Notes: generated from the sequence alone by a model not told the origin. A stretch of 64,000 nt of DNA from Bernardetia sp963719525 (GCA_963719525.1 CAVRCG010000004.1:1488001-1552000); one strand, 5' to 3'. Positions 47,041 to 57,304 are shown, counted from the stretch's first letter. A program made the numbers and translations.

Positions 47041-48103
47041 TCAAGTAAGACTACTAAACAAAACAGGTTCGCTTATCGAAACAGAACTACGCAATGATTT
47101 TCCAATTAAATTATCAATAAATTTTGGTGCTAATCCGTTTGCTGGTCTTGAAAAGGCAATATCTTCACGCCTTAAAACGTGTCCTTCTTCTAAGTCTGTT
47201 TTGGCTACACATGAAAGGCGAAAATTTTGCCTTCCATACTCTTCTTTTTCTGTAGGTTTAATTTTGGATGTTCCCATACTCTTTTCCAAAATTCGGATAG
47301 CATCGACTAATTCTTTAAGCTCTGCTGGGTCTGAGGAAAAATGTTGATCAGGTTCGTGCTAAATTCTTGTCTGTTGTGAAATGTTTTTCTATAAAACAAG
47401 CTCCTAAAGCTACTGCACCAAGTGTTGCGACAATGCCGTCTGTATGGTCAGAAAATCCGATTGGATAATCAAATGCAGCTTCTAAAGCAGGTATTTTTCT
47501 GAGATTTACGTCTGCTGCTGGTGCTGGGTAAGCTGAAACACAATGCAAAATAACAAGCTCATTTCCTCCAGCTTTCTCAAAAGTACGAACGGCATCATCT
47601 ATTTCTGCAAGTGTTGCCATTCCTGTCGAAATTACTAAAGGTGTTTTTGTTTCAGCAAACTGTTCTATAAGTTCAAGATTGACCAAAAAATCAGAACCAT
47701 TTTTGAATAATAATGTATCTATTTCTTGTAAGTCTTTTATTCCTCGTTGGCTTGTTGGAGTACTAAAAAATACAATTCCTATTTCATCACAATATTTCTT
47801 TAACTCTTTGAGTTGAGCAGCCGAAAGCTCATAACGTTTGAACATTTCGTACTGCGTTTCAACTACTGTCTTTCCTTCTGAAACATATTCATACGTTAGG
47901 TTTTTGTCTAAAATAAAATCTTCTGTATAATAATTTTGAAACTTTACACCATCTGCACCTGCCTGTTTAGCAGCTTTTATCATTTGTTTTGCTAACTCCA
48001 TATCGCCATTATGATTGATTCCTACTTCGGCAGCAATAAAACAAGGTGCGTTTTTTCCGATTATTTTGTCTTGAATATGAATTTGCTTCTGATTTTCTGA
48101 CAT
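47041..48103 (-). pseudogene. pseI: pseudaminic/N-acetylneuraminic acid synthase, frameshifted
   Basis: Two frames make one NeuB-type synthase of 353 residues. The barrel domain (47348-48103) has APCFIAAEVGINHNGDMELA, GADGVKFQNYYTEDF, STGMATLAEID and GFSDHTDGIVATLGAVALGA, ending EKHFTTDKNLAR. The continuation is PDQHFSSDPAELKELVDAI with the SAF domain (LRREDIAFSRPANGLAPKFI). The frames join if one base is removed near 47351-47360; total length is 3n+1. The enzyme condenses phosphoenolpyruvate with a 6-carbon amino sugar to give a 9-carbon nonulosonic acid. The pseB, pseC, pseF and pseG neighbours suggest pseudaminic acid rather than sialic acid. The break may be a sequence error, since the pathway is otherwise complete. 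Confidence 0.85.
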
Positions 48104-48150
48104 TTTTATTGAATATTTTTTAATTTCTTGAAGCCTTAAAAGTGACAGTA

Positions 48151-48190
48151 CATTCTGAATTTCTCACTCTAAAGAGTAAGCTACAGAATG
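48151..48190 (-). other. hairpin at the pseG/pseI junction
   Basis: CATTCTG and CAGAATG enclose an inner ACTCT-AA-AGAGT hairpin. It straddles the end of pseG and the 77-base spacer before pseI. It could be an intra-operon attenuator or RNA-stability element; no T run follows on the minus strand. Confidence 0.4.
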
Positions 48191-49213
48191 AGATTTTCAA
48201 ATGCTTTTCTTATTTTTGAAGGCACTAAGTTAGGGATTTTTACATTCTTTTCTAAACAAAAGCCCTCACAAATTTGATAAAAATGGTTTTCCAATTCTTT
48301 CCAATTTATATTTTGCCATTCTCCGATTCCATTTATTTGTGAATAGGAAACTAATTCGTTGTAAATAGTAGCTTGATTATCAGCCGATTTGCCTAAAATA
48401 ATGAAAGGTTGAGTAGCCAAAAGTTCTAAGGACAGACTACTAGCAGGAGCAAAAGCTAAATCTGATTCTTGCATCAAGTTTGCCATCTGTTGAGCATTCA
48501 AATCTTGATAAATATGAATACTAGAATTTTTAGAAACTAAATAGTGTAATTCTTTAGAATAAAAATCTGCTGCAACGACAACATTAATTTTCTTAATAAA
48601 ATCAAAATTCAAAACTAATTCTACAGCTTTTCCTGTAAGATTATCTACATCAGCACCTCCAAAACAAATAAAAACACTTTCTATTTTTTTTATTTGTTTT
48701 TTCTTTGAAGCCGCTTTTAGAAAAGGTTGGCGAAGTAAAGCATATTCTGTTCCTAATAATAATTGTGTATATGATTCACAAGAATAGTTTTCTGCATTTA
48801 TTTTTCCTCCATGATTAATGACAATATCAGCCACAAAATGCCAACTGTACAAATCATCGATACAAACTATCTTTGAACTACAGACTCTCTTTGATAATTA
48901 TTTGATAGTCTGTTTGTATTTTATAATGATCTAGAACGATAATTGAATTATCTTGTAAATAATTGTGAGTAATAAAATGAGCTTCTTCTAAAAAACTAGT
49001 TGATTCTTGTAAAATAATTAGTTCAAATTTTTCTTTTATTTGGTTTTGAAGAACTAATGATGGATTCTGAACCAAAAAAATACATTCAAAAACAGAATTT
49101 TTATCTTCAATAAGTATATTAGCTAATGCCATACAACGAACTACATGACCCCAACCAATTTGGGAGTTTGCGTCTGCTCTGAAAAATACTTTCTTTTTGA
49201 TTTTAATAGACAC
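48181..49213 (-). pseudogene. pseG: UDP-sugar hydrolase PseG-like, frameshifted
   Basis: Two frames make a protein of about 343 residues. The first (48878-49213) starts KKKVFFRADANSQIGWGHVV, then RCMALANIL, the signature of PseG with its Gly-rich loop and catalytic-region His. The second (to 48181) continues IVCIDDLYSWHFVADIVINH, then VFICFGGADVDNLTGK, the GT-B nucleotide-binding part. PseG removes UDP from UDP-2,4-diacetamido-2,4,6-trideoxy-altrose. The frames join with a net one-base removal within about 48874-48890. The start is GTG at 49213, overlapping the TAG of pseF by one base (TAGTG). The break may be a sequence error. Confidence 0.82.
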
Positions 49214-49923
49214 TATTTTTTAGTTTTTTGGTTTTGCAATAAAAAAACAGCTTGTGCCATTTCCAAGTCATCATAATTGTCTATATCTAAAGCACTCTGC
49301 CAACTCATTGGAAAAAAGCGATAATCTTCTCCATAAAAATTTTTACTTTCTACTAGTTTGTCAGCATTTGCTATCCATATAGCACCTGTCGGACAATAAA
49401 GAGGTGGCTGATCTTGCGAACGTCTATTTCTCATCTCGTCTTCAAAAATGGGTTGAGGAACATACTTTTCATTTAATTGGTATGCCCACCAAGGATTCAT
49501 CCAGCCAAAGGAGAAGCAACTAATTTGAAAATTACTCTGTTCTTTTATGAAATTTTCAACTGCACTTTCAATATCTTTTTCTGTTCTTAGAGGACAGTTT
49601 GGCATTAATTGTACAACAACATCAAACTTTTTAGGAAGTAGTATTTCCAAAGCATTTGCTGTTACCAAACTGACGGGAGAATAGTCATCGGCGTATTCTT
49701 CTCTCAAAAAAGGAATTTTTGCACCATACTTTTTTGCTACTTCAGCTATTTTTTTATCATCTGTACTAACAATCACTTCCTCAAATAGATTAGATTTCAA
49801 AGCCGCTTCAATAGTCCAAGCTATTAAAGGCTTGCCTTGAAAGTCAATAATGTTTTTATGAAGTATTCGCTTTGAGCCTCCTCGTGCAGGAATAATAGCG
49901 ATTATTTTCTTGTTTTCTACCAT
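49213..49923 (-). CDS. pseF: pseudaminic/acylneuraminate cytidylyltransferase
   Basis: A 236-residue nucleotidyltransferase that activates the nonulosonic acid with CTP. The nucleotide-binding start IIAIIPARGGSKRILHKNI is the family signature. The following SLVTANALEIL, VQLMPNCPLRT and the CPTGAIWIANADKL, DIDNYDDLEMAQ blocks fit PseF/NeuA. Its ATG overlaps the end of the upstream SDR gene (TGG TAG / ATG), and its stop overlaps pseG, so the three are translationally coupled. Confidence 0.9.
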   Translation of the reverse strand: MVENKKIIAIIPARGGSKRILHKNIIDFQGKPLIAWTIEAALKSNLFEEVIVSTDDKKIAEVAKKYGAKIPFLREEYADDYSPVSLVTANALEILLPKKFDVVVQLMPNCPLRTEKDIESAVENFIKEQSNFQISCFSFGWMNPWWAYQLNEKYVPQPIFEDEMRNRRSQDQPPLYCPTGAIWIANADKLVESKNFYGEDYRFFPMSWQSALDIDNYDDLEMAQAVFLLQNQKTKK

Positions 49924-50685
49924 AATGTCCAGCCTCCGTCATAATTTATATTATGCCCTGTAAGTGGTGTCGCATCCTCTGAAAGCAAAAAACGAATGGG
50001 TGCATAAAGCTCGTTTTCTTGAAGCATTTTTCCTTGTGGTGACAAACTTGCGTATCGTTTCAGGAAATTTTCATTTACTCTCCCCTCTACTCCTCCATAA
50101 GAAATTGCATTGACTTGAATTTTCTTTTCAGCAAGTTCGAACAGCTAGTTCTTTTGTGAGATGAATCATTGCTGCTTTGCAAGTTCCATAATTAATAGGA
50201 GATTGTTGATGAGGATTTTCATAGAGTGCAAGATTTGGAGCTACTACTCCATACATAGAAGCTATATTAATTACGCTAAAAAGAGTTGTTTTTTGATGAT
50301 TAGCTAAGAACAATGTAAGCTCGTAAGGAATAGTTACAGCAAATTTGAATTCGCCTATCCAGCTTTCGGATAGAATTGAATCGTTTTGCTCAATCTTTAA
50401 ATATTCTATATTTCTAGCATTGTTTATTAGTGCATTAGGATAGTTGTTTTGTTCCTTAAAAAACATATCTAACTTTTTAGTAACATCTTCATCTTCTAAA
50501 TTAATTTCTATTCCTTTTATTTTATCCGAAGCAACAAATTCCTTTTCTACTTCTGCTATTTTTTCTTTGTTCCTTGAAGTAAAAAAAACGGTGTAACCTT
50601 CTTTAGCTAATTCTTCAATTAACTTTTTCCCTATTTTTCCTGTACCTCCTGTTACTAAAACAGTATTAATTTTTGTGTTTTTCAT
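49917..50685 (-). pseudogene. short-chain dehydrogenase/reductase, frameshifted near the end
   Basis: A 255-residue SDR when restored. The first frame (50128-50685) has the NAD(P) motif TGGTGKIGKKL, ALINNARN, the Ser in VINIASMYG and the Y-x-x-x-K catalytic pair NYGTCK. It breaks after KELAVR. The next frame gives LAEKKIQVNAISYGGVEGRV, LSEDATPLTGHNINYDGGWT and LW. The frames join if one base is removed from the stretch 50133-50142; total length is 3n+1. The final Y-D-G-G-W is the usual SDR ending. It lies between the MocA-type oxidoreductase and pseF, overlapping the latter. A role in modifying the sugar or a precursor is inferred. Confidence 0.82.
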
Positions 50686-50689
50686 AAAA

Positions 50690-51595
50690 TTAGTTTAAAC
50701 CTTGTTCTATCAAAGTAATTACCCTCTGTGTTTGTTCTCTAGGAATGGATAGTTTTTTTGTTTTTACTTGCAAGACAAATTGCTGCAAGGCTGTTTTGAA
50801 AGCAGTAAAAGAATCTTCAAAAATAAGAATTTTACTTCCTTTTTCTCCAATGACTTCAATGGATAAGGGATAAGCAGAATTTAAGAGGTTAGAAATTGTT
50901 ACTATTGTTTTATCTGAATTTTGTTGTGTAGCAACACAAGAAAGACGACGATAATTGCCTGTTTTGACAAGAGAAAAAGAGTCTAAATTAGGAAATTTCA
51001 ATAAACAAAGAACAGGCTCTATAACATGAACAGCATATTTCTCCCAACTCTTAGGTGTGTAGGCTTGAACGGCTACTATTTTTCCTATCTTTTCTCTATC
51101 TGTTTCTGTGAGTTCGAATTCTTTAGCATATCTCAAGGCAGAACAAGAATAAATTTGAGTTTCGAATTGTTGTAAATCAAATAATTGCTTTGCATTTTCT
51201 CTACTGTGCGCTAAAGGTTTGTCTATATAAATCGGAACACCTGCTTTCAAAAAATCTTTTGAGTATCTCATGTGATTTTCTGCATCATCTCTTGCCAGAA
51301 GTAACGCATCTATTTGTCCTATCATTTCTTCAGGATTTTGGACTATGTTTTTTATCAGAGAAGACTTTGCTGTATGCTCCGAAATGGAAACATCTTGTGT
51401 ATAGATATGTGTAACTTCTGCTTCTTGTGTCAAAAAATCGGTTGGAAATTGCTTTTTTGCCAAATAATCTGGAATAGATGAAAAAGGACAGTCCTTCATA
51501 AAATTCATATCAAACCCATTAAAAATAGCTGACCATGAGTAAGGATGTCCATTCCCTTCACTCATTCCGATAACTCCCAGTTTTAGTTTTTCCAT
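50690..51595 (-). CDS. Gfo/Idh/MocA-family oxidoreductase
   Basis: A 301-residue NAD(P)-dependent oxidoreductase. The N-terminal Rossmann part starts KLGVIGMSEGNGHPYSWSA. The catalytic-site Lys is in the EKP-like segment PIYIDKPLAHSRENAKQLF. The C-terminal part is beta-rich. It follows the aldo/keto reductase with a 13-base overlap and precedes the SDR by 4 bases, so it is coupled within the operon. Family members act on sugars and cyclitols; here a nucleotide sugar or nonulosonic precursor is likely. Confidence 0.82.
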   Translation of the reverse strand: MEKLKLGVIGMSEGNGHPYSWSAIFNGFDMNFMKDCPFSSIPDYLAKKQFPTDFLTQEAEVTHIYTQDVSISEHTAKSSLIKNIVQNPEEMIGQIDALLLARDDAENHMRYSKDFLKAGVPIYIDKPLAHSRENAKQLFDLQQFETQIYSCSALRYAKEFELTETDREKIGKIVAVQAYTPKSWEKYAVHVIEPVLCLLKFPNLDSFSLVKTGNYRRLSCVATQQNSDKTIVTISNLLNSAYPLSIEVIGEKGSKILIFEDSFTAFKTALQQFVLQVKTKKLSIPREQTQRVITLIEQGLN

Positions 51596-52467
51596 AAGAA
51601 AGGCAATATAATTTCTTCGTTGTGTTCTTCAAAAGAAGCAAAATCTAAATTTAATTTCTTGATTTTATCAAAATTTTCCATTGTTTTTAAATTTTGTTCT
51701 AAATCAAAAAGACTACTCAATCCTAAAAGAGTAATGTCAATATTAGGATTATTCAAAACAAAAAACAAAGGTAAAGCAGCTCTATTAAGATTATGATGTT
51801 GAGCTAGAGAATGTAAATAAGTTAGTTTGTTCGAAACAAAATCAAAATGAGGAGATAATTTTTGAACATCTATAAAAAACAAACCTTGCAAAAAAACTGA
51901 ACGCACATGTATTTCTACATTTCTACTTTTTAGTTCTTCAAAATAAGGTTCGAATCTTCTATCGAAAAGGTTATAAGGAATTTGAATAATATCAAAATTA
52001 ATGTTTTGATCAAAAATTTTCTCTAACTGAGAAGGATAGTATAACGAAAATCCTATTTTTTCTACTTTTTTCTCTGCTTTTATTTCCTCTAATTCCTTCC
52101 ACAACAAAGGATTATTCTCAAACGTATCAAAATCGTGAAATAGATAACCGTACATTTTTTCTACTTTCAAATGCTGCAAAGAAGTTTTTACTTCTTGATG
52201 AGCATTTTTTGCATCTGGAGAAATTTTTGAAACAATACTAAATTCATTTTCAAGATTATCTCCCAAAACTTGTTCACTATTTCCATACGCTCTAGCTGTA
52301 TCTATATAAGAAATATTTTGTTTTTTAGCTAGTTTAAGAATTTCACTAATCTCACTTTGAGAAACTTTTCCTTTTGTATTACTTATTCCGTAATCTAGAC
52401 CAAACTGAACCGTTCCTATTCCTATTTTAGAAGTATAGCTTGATAATTTTTTGAGCATAGTATTCAT
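51583..52467 (-). CDS. aldo/keto reductase
   Basis: A 294-residue AKR with a TIM-barrel fold. The catalytic-site segment SYIDTARAYGNSEQVLG supplies the Asp and Tyr; SKISPDAKN follows where the Lys is expected; the C-terminal segment DITLLGLSSLFDLEQNL is the cofactor region. Similar genes are common in legionaminic and pseudaminic acid clusters and in spore-coat polysaccharide operons. It follows pseC directly with no gap, so it is co-translated. Confidence 0.83.
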   Translation of the reverse strand: MNTMLKKLSSYTSKIGIGTVQFGLDYGISNTKGKVSQSEISEILKLAKKQNISYIDTARAYGNSEQVLGDNLENEFSIVSKISPDAKNAHQEVKTSLQHLKVEKMYGYLFHDFDTFENNPLLWKELEEIKAEKKVEKIGFSLYYPSQLEKIFDQNINFDIIQIPYNLFDRRFEPYFEELKSRNVEIHVRSVFLQGLFFIDVQKLSPHFDFVSNKLTYLHSLAQHHNLNRAALPLFFVLNNPNIDITLLGLSSLFDLEQNLKTMENFDKIKKLNLDFASFEEHNEEIILPFLWKN

Positions 52468-53639
52468 TTATTTTTCTACAAATTCTAGTATTTTTTCAAT
52501 TACAAAATTCTGTTCTTCCTCTCTAAGCGTTGGATACATCGGAAGGCTCAAACACGAATCATAATACTTTTCAGCACTTGAAAAATCTCCCTTTTTGTAT
52601 CCTAAAGATTTGTAATAAGGCATTGTATGTACAGGAATATAATGAACTTGTGCAAAGATATTATTTTCTCTTAAATAATCATATAATTCTTTTCGATTTT
52701 CTATCTGAATGACGTAAAGGTGATACGCATGAAAGATTTCTTCTCTAGGATATTGAAAAAAGCAAACTTTTGTATCTTTAAAGGCTTCGTCATACCGTTT
52801 GGCAATTTCTTGGCGTTTTTGCATCATTTCATTTGCTCTTTCAAGTTGAGAAATTCCTAAAGCAGCCAAAATATCTGGAATACGGTAATTATACCCTAAA
52901 TCTTGCATTTCGTAATACCAACCACCGTGATTTTCTTGTAATAAATCTGGATTTTTGGTAATTCCGTGTGTTCTCAGTTTGAGCAGTTTATCGTACAGTT
53001 CTTTGTCATTTGTCGTGATCATTCCCCCTTCACCTGAAGCAATATGTTTGACAGGGTGAAACGAAAAAATAGCTAAATCAGCGTATTTACCATTTCCACA
53101 ATTCTGTTTTTGACCTTTCGAATCTGTAAAATAACCACCGGGAGAATGACATGAATCTTCAATAATCCATAATCCATATTGATCAGCTAATTTTTTGACC
53201 TTTTCTAGATTAACTGGCAAACCCATAAAATCGACAGGAATAATTCCATCAAAAGTTCCTTTCGGATTAGATTTCAATAATTCTTCTACCTTTTCCAAAT
53301 CAATAAGCGATGTTTTTGGATCAATGTCTACAAAAACTACTTCTCCACCACAATATTTTATACAATTTGCAGACGCTGCAAACGTAATTGGCGTAGTAAT
53401 GACTTTACTATTTTTGTTGACATTCAAAGCCAAAGCACACAAATGCAAAGCAGCCGTTCCATTCGAAACTGCTATAGCATACTTTGAACCTATATAAGCA
53501 GCAAATTTAGTTTCAAATTCATCAATTTTGGTCCTTGTGTCAAGAAATCTGCTTGTAGCGTTTCGACAACAGCATTTATATCGTCTTGAGTAATATTTTG
53601 TTTTCCGTAAGGAATAGAAAAAGTTTTTGGGGAAGTCAT
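52468..53639 (-). pseudogene. pseC: UDP-4-amino-4,6-dideoxy sugar aminotransferase, frameshifted
   Basis: A DegT/DnrJ/EryC1-type PLP aminotransferase of 390 residues when restored. The start is ATG at 53639 (MTSPKTFSIPYGKQNITQDD). The frame breaks at TQGPK. From about 53525 the second frame reads IDEFETKFAAYIGSKYAIAV, SNGTAALHLC, then TTPITFAASANCIKYCG, EDSCHSPGGYF and the PLP-Lys region FSFHPVKHIASGEGGM. The frames join if one base is added in the T4 run at 53526-53529 (an A run on the coding strand); this is the only net -1 change in the window. PseC transfers an amino group to C4 of the PseB product. It lies directly downstream of pseB, as usual. Confidence 0.86.
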
Positions 53640-53699
53640 GCTATAAAATTAGAAAGTTGCTTTGTATGTAAACAATGATAAATTTTTGACTTGCAAAAA

Positions 53700-54743
53700 T
53701 TAGCTAGTCGCTTCGAAAGCCTCAAAATTAGAATCTACATGAGATTTGATAAGCTCACGCAACTGCTCAACAGTAAGCCAATCTGTATTTTGTCCTGAAC
53801 TATAAGAGAAACCATCTACAACAATTTTTCCTCCATGAAATCCTAAATACTTGTTGATTTGTTCTTCGTGAGAGGCAAAAGGAGCATTAGGAACAATAAC
53901 AAAATGATCTTTGAGTTCAATGGTATTCATTGAATCACTTTCTGTAATCATTTCTTCGTGGATTTTTTCTCCTGGACGAATACCAACTACTTCTTTCTCA
54001 CATTCTGGAGCAATCGCTTCGGCTACATCAAGAATACGATACGAAGGAATTTTTGGGACAAATATTTCTCCTCCTTTTGCATTTTCTAAAGCAAAAAGAA
54101 CTAAATCTACTCCTTCTTCTAAAGAAATATTAAAACGAGTCATCCCTTCATGTGTAATTGGTAATTTTCCTTCCTTTCTTTTATTCATAAAAAATGGAAT
54201 AACCGAACCTCTAGAACCCATAACATTTCCATAACGAACTACTGAGAATGTAATTTTATTTTCTCCAGCGATGTTGTTGGCAGCCACAAAAAGTTTGTCC
54301 GAACATAATTTTGTTGCTCCATAAAGATTAATTGGCGCAGCAGCTTTGTCTGTTGAGAGTGCCACTACTTGTTTTACACCTGAATCTATAGACGCTTCAA
54401 TTAAATTTTGCGCTCCCAAAACATTTGTTTTGATACACTCAAAGGGATTATATTCTGCTGTCGGAACTTGCTTTAGAGCGGCTGCATGAATAACAATATC
54501 TACTCCATGTAAAGCACGCATCAAACGCTCTTTATCACGAATATCACCAATAAAATAACGGATAGCAGGATATTTTTCCGATGAGAAAGTTTGCGCCATT
54601 TCAAACTGTTTGAGTTCGTCCCTAGAAAATATAATCAAACGTTTTACTTTAGGATAGTTGTTTAGAATCGTTTTGACAAACTTTTTACCAAACGAACCCG
54701 TACCACCTGTAATAAAGATGGATTTATGATTTAAGTCTAACAT
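53700..54743 (-). CDS. pseB: UDP-N-acetylglucosamine 4,6-dehydratase (inverting)
   Basis: A 347-residue PseB/FlaA1-type enzyme that starts pseudaminic acid synthesis from UDP-GlcNAc. The start SIFITGGTGSFGKKFVKTIL has the NADP motif. KRLIIFSRDELKQFEMAQ, the GDIRDKERLMRAL block, AALKQVPTAEYNPFECIKTN and the catalytic YGATK segment are as in PseB. The C-terminal part (GEKIHEEMITESD) is standard. Intact and of normal length. It opens the core sugar genes, downstream of the ABC permease gene. Confidence 0.94.
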   Translation of the reverse strand: MLDLNHKSIFITGGTGSFGKKFVKTILNNYPKVKRLIIFSRDELKQFEMAQTFSSEKYPAIRYFIGDIRDKERLMRALHGVDIVIHAAALKQVPTAEYNPFECIKTNVLGAQNLIEASIDSGVKQVVALSTDKAAAPINLYGATKLCSDKLFVAANNIAGENKITFSVVRYGNVMGSRGSVIPFFMNKRKEGKLPITHEGMTRFNISLEEGVDLVLFALENAKGGEIFVPKIPSYRILDVAEAIAPECEKEVVGIRPGEKIHEEMITESDSMNTIELKDHFVIVPNAPFASHEEQINKYLGFHGGKIVVDGFSYSSGQNTDWLTVEQLRELIKSHVDSNFEAFEATS

Positions 54744-54866
54744 AGTTAAATTGCTATATGATTTGTAATACTGTTAATTTGGTACTACTAATTTTTATTG
54801 ATTAAAGATAATCTGACGTTAAATAATTCTGTAATTCATTAAACTAGAATAAACTAGAAAAGGATT

Positions 54867-55751
54867 TTATACTGTATCCATAAATGTCCTTTCTGTTCTA
54901 TTAAATAAAACAATTCCAATAATAAATATTACAATAGAAAGGATTAATAAGTAAACTAAATCCATTAGTGTAATTTTTCCTGCTCCCAGAAAAGCCATTC
55001 TAAAGCCTTCCATCAACGTAACCAATGGATTATACTTTGCTGCCCACGCATATTCTTCAGGGATTTGTGATAAAGGGTAGATTACAGCAGAAAAAAACAT
55101 TAATAATTGTACGCCGAAACCAATAAAGATAGTTAAATCTCTGTATTTTGAAGTAAGTGAAGATATGATAATTCCCAGACCCAAAGCTAACAAGCCACTA
55201 ATGAACATAAGTAAGGGTAAAGATAAAAGCCAGATAGATAAAATCAATTTTTCGTCTGTAAAAACATAAAAATAAGCAAATGAACCAATAAGTAAAATTA
55301 GACTAATTCCGAAGCCGAGTAAAGATGAAAATATAGTAGATATAGGAGTAACTAATCTTGGAAAATATACTTTACCAAAAATACCTTGATTGGCAGAAAA
55401 AGTAACAGCCGTACCTTGCAAACATTTTGCAAAAAATCCCCACGATAGCGTACTTACTAAATAAAATAAAAAAGGATGAACACCATTAGTAGTAACATTC
55501 ATTATGTTTCCAAATACCATAACATACAAGATAGTTGTCATAAAAGGAACAATAAAATGCCACATAGGACCTAAAATAGTTTGCTTATACTGAGCTACAA
55601 AATCACGTTTTACAAAAAGATATATCAAATCTCTATATCTCCATACTTCCTTTAGTTTCAAATCGAACAAAGAGCCTTTAGGTACAATTTCCTCTGTCCA
55701 ATAATCATCTGAAAGCTCTGTATCTTTATTTTGAGTAAGGTCTTGAGTCAT
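54867..55751 (-). CDS. ABC-2 type polysaccharide export permease (Wzm/RfbD-like)
   Basis: A 294-residue permease with about six membrane helices. After an N-terminal amphipathic segment (RYRDLIYLFVKRDFVAQYKQ) comes TILGPMWHFIVPFMTTILYV, the typical ABC-2 export start, and the pattern of TagG/Wzm proteins follows. It probably exports an O-antigen-like or capsule chain across the inner membrane together with a Wzt ATPase. No wzt gene lies next to it in this window: upstream is the divergent gmk gene and downstream is pseB. It shares the strand with the sugar operon and may be its first gene. Confidence 0.87.
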   Translation of the reverse strand: MTQDLTQNKDTELSDDYWTEEIVPKGSLFDLKLKEVWRYRDLIYLFVKRDFVAQYKQTILGPMWHFIVPFMTTILYVMVFGNIMNVTTNGVHPFLFYLVSTLSWGFFAKCLQGTAVTFSANQGIFGKVYFPRLVTPISTIFSSLLGFGISLILLIGSFAYFYVFTDEKLILSIWLLSLPLLMFISGLLALGLGIIISSLTSKYRDLTIFIGFGVQLLMFFSAVIYPLSQIPEEYAWAAKYNPLVTLMEGFRMAFLGAGKITLMDLVYLLILSIVIFIIGIVLFNRTERTFMDTV

Positions 55752-56029
55752 TTTTTATCTTTGTAATAAAAGTAATAGCTGATTTTTTGATTGAATCACA
55801 AAATTAGAAAAAAATAGCTCATTTCTAGCTTATTTTTCACTTATTTCTACTATCTATTTTATTTTGATTGGGCTATCTAATCATTTTAGGAGTTTTGATG
55901 CTAAGGAATATAGTAGAAAACGATTATTTTTGTGTAATTTTGTATGTAAACACTTGCAAATAAAGTTAGAACAGTTTCCATAAAAACTAGTTGTACTTAC
56001 ATAGAATAGCAATTATTTTACAACCACTT

Positions 56030-56641
56030 ATGAGCCAAAAGCTAATTATTTTTTCTGCTCCTTCTGGAGCTGGTAAGACAACTATTGTTAAACATTTATT
56101 AGGTGTTTATCCCAAAATTTTGAGTTTTTCAATTTCTGCTACTACTCGCTTGCCTCGTCCTTACGAAAAACAAAACAAAGATTACTACTTTATTTCTGTT
56201 GAGGATTTTCAAGGTAAAATTGGAAATAAAGAATTTATAGAATACGAACAGGTTTATGATGGACTTTATTATGGAACACTAAAAAGCGAAGTCGAACGCC
56301 TCTGGAGTCAAGGTCAGGTAGTTGTCTTTGATGTCAATGTAAAAGGTGGAGTAGCTCTAAAACAAGAGTTTGGAGAAAATGCACTAGCTGTTTTTGTAAA
56401 ACCTCCTTCTATAAAAGAACTCCGAAAAAGATTATTATCTCGCAAAACCGAAACAGAAGAAACGCTCAAAGAAAGAGTAGAGAAAGCAGAAATAGAAATG
56501 GAGTTTGCTCCCTTTTTCGATGAAGTCGTAATTAATGATTCATTGAGTGAAGCCTTAGATTATAGCGAAAAAATAGTAGAACATTTTATTTTGAAAGAAG
56601 CTCAACACAACCATCATCAATCTAAAAATGTAAATCTATGA
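56030..56641 (+). CDS. gmk: guanylate kinase
   Basis: A 203-residue GMP kinase, essential for GTP/dGTP supply. The P-loop IFSAPSGAGKTTIVKHLL, the GMP-binding SISATTRLPRPYE and YYFISVEDFQ, and the lid segment RLLSRKTETEETLKERVEKA are present. The ATG at 56030 gives MSQKLIIFSAPSGAGKT, the usual start; upstream in-frame codons are too far away. Its TGA overlaps the ATG of nadD (ATGA), so the two are coupled. Confidence 0.96.
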   Translation: MSQKLIIFSAPSGAGKTTIVKHLLGVYPKILSFSISATTRLPRPYEKQNKDYYFISVEDFQGKIGNKEFIEYEQVYDGLYYGTLKSEVERLWSQGQVVVFDVNVKGGVALKQEFGENALAVFVKPPSIKELRKRLLSRKTETEETLKERVEKAEIEMEFAPFFDEVVINDSLSEALDYSEKIVEHFILKEAQHNHHQSKNVNL

Positions 56642-57211
56642 AAATCGGACTTTATTTTGGCTCATTTAATCCTATTCATGTAGGTCATTTGATTACGGCT
56701 AATACAATGGCAGAAAATACAGATTTAGATCAAGTTTGGTTTGTCGTTTCGCCTCATAATCCACTCAAAAAAAAATCTTCACTTCTGCACGAGTTTGAAC
56801 AGGTTTGACATGGTGCGCCTTGCTATTGCTGATAATGAAAAATTGAGTGTAAGCGATATAGAATTTAATCTTCCAAAACCTAGTTACACAATAGATACGC
56901 TGACTTACATTCAAGAAAAACACCCAAATTATGAATTTCAGATTTTGATAGGAGAAGATAATCTTACCCATTTTCATAAGTGGAAAAATCCAGAAAAAAT
57001 TCTTGAATATTATGGTGTTTTGGTCTATCCAAGAGATGGAACTCCAAAAACAGAGTATCACAATCACCCAAAAATAAAATTTGTAGAAGCTCCTCTTTTA
57101 AATATTTCTGCTACTTATATTCGCAATCTTATCAAAGAAAAAAAATCTATTCGTTATCTTGTGCCACAAGAAGTGGAAATATTAATTCGGTCAAAAAAAT
57201 TCTATTTGTAG
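56638..57211 (+). pseudogene. nadD: nicotinate-nucleotide adenylyltransferase, frameshifted
   Basis: NadD (190 residues when restored) makes nicotinate adenine dinucleotide in NAD synthesis. The first frame starts MKIGLYFGSFNPIHVGHLIT (nucleotidyltransferase motif G-F-N-P-I-H-x-G-H) and reads to SSLLHEFEQ, then TGA at 56808. The second frame from about 56800 continues RFDMVRLAIADNEKLSVSDI, ILIGEDNLTHFHKW and SATYIRNLIKEKKSIRYLVP. One extra base lies within 56791-56804; removing an A gives the canonical LLHEFDRFDMVRLAI. Total length is 3n+1. Because nadD is normally essential, a consensus error is the more likely cause than gene loss. It is coupled to gmk. Confidence 0.9.
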
Positions 57212-57304
57212 CTCATTTGTAGCTTACGCTTTAGCGTGAGAAAAATGTACCGAATGCTTTAGCTTTCGTAAAAAAAAATATTTTACATAATTTTTAGCAA
57301 ATGC

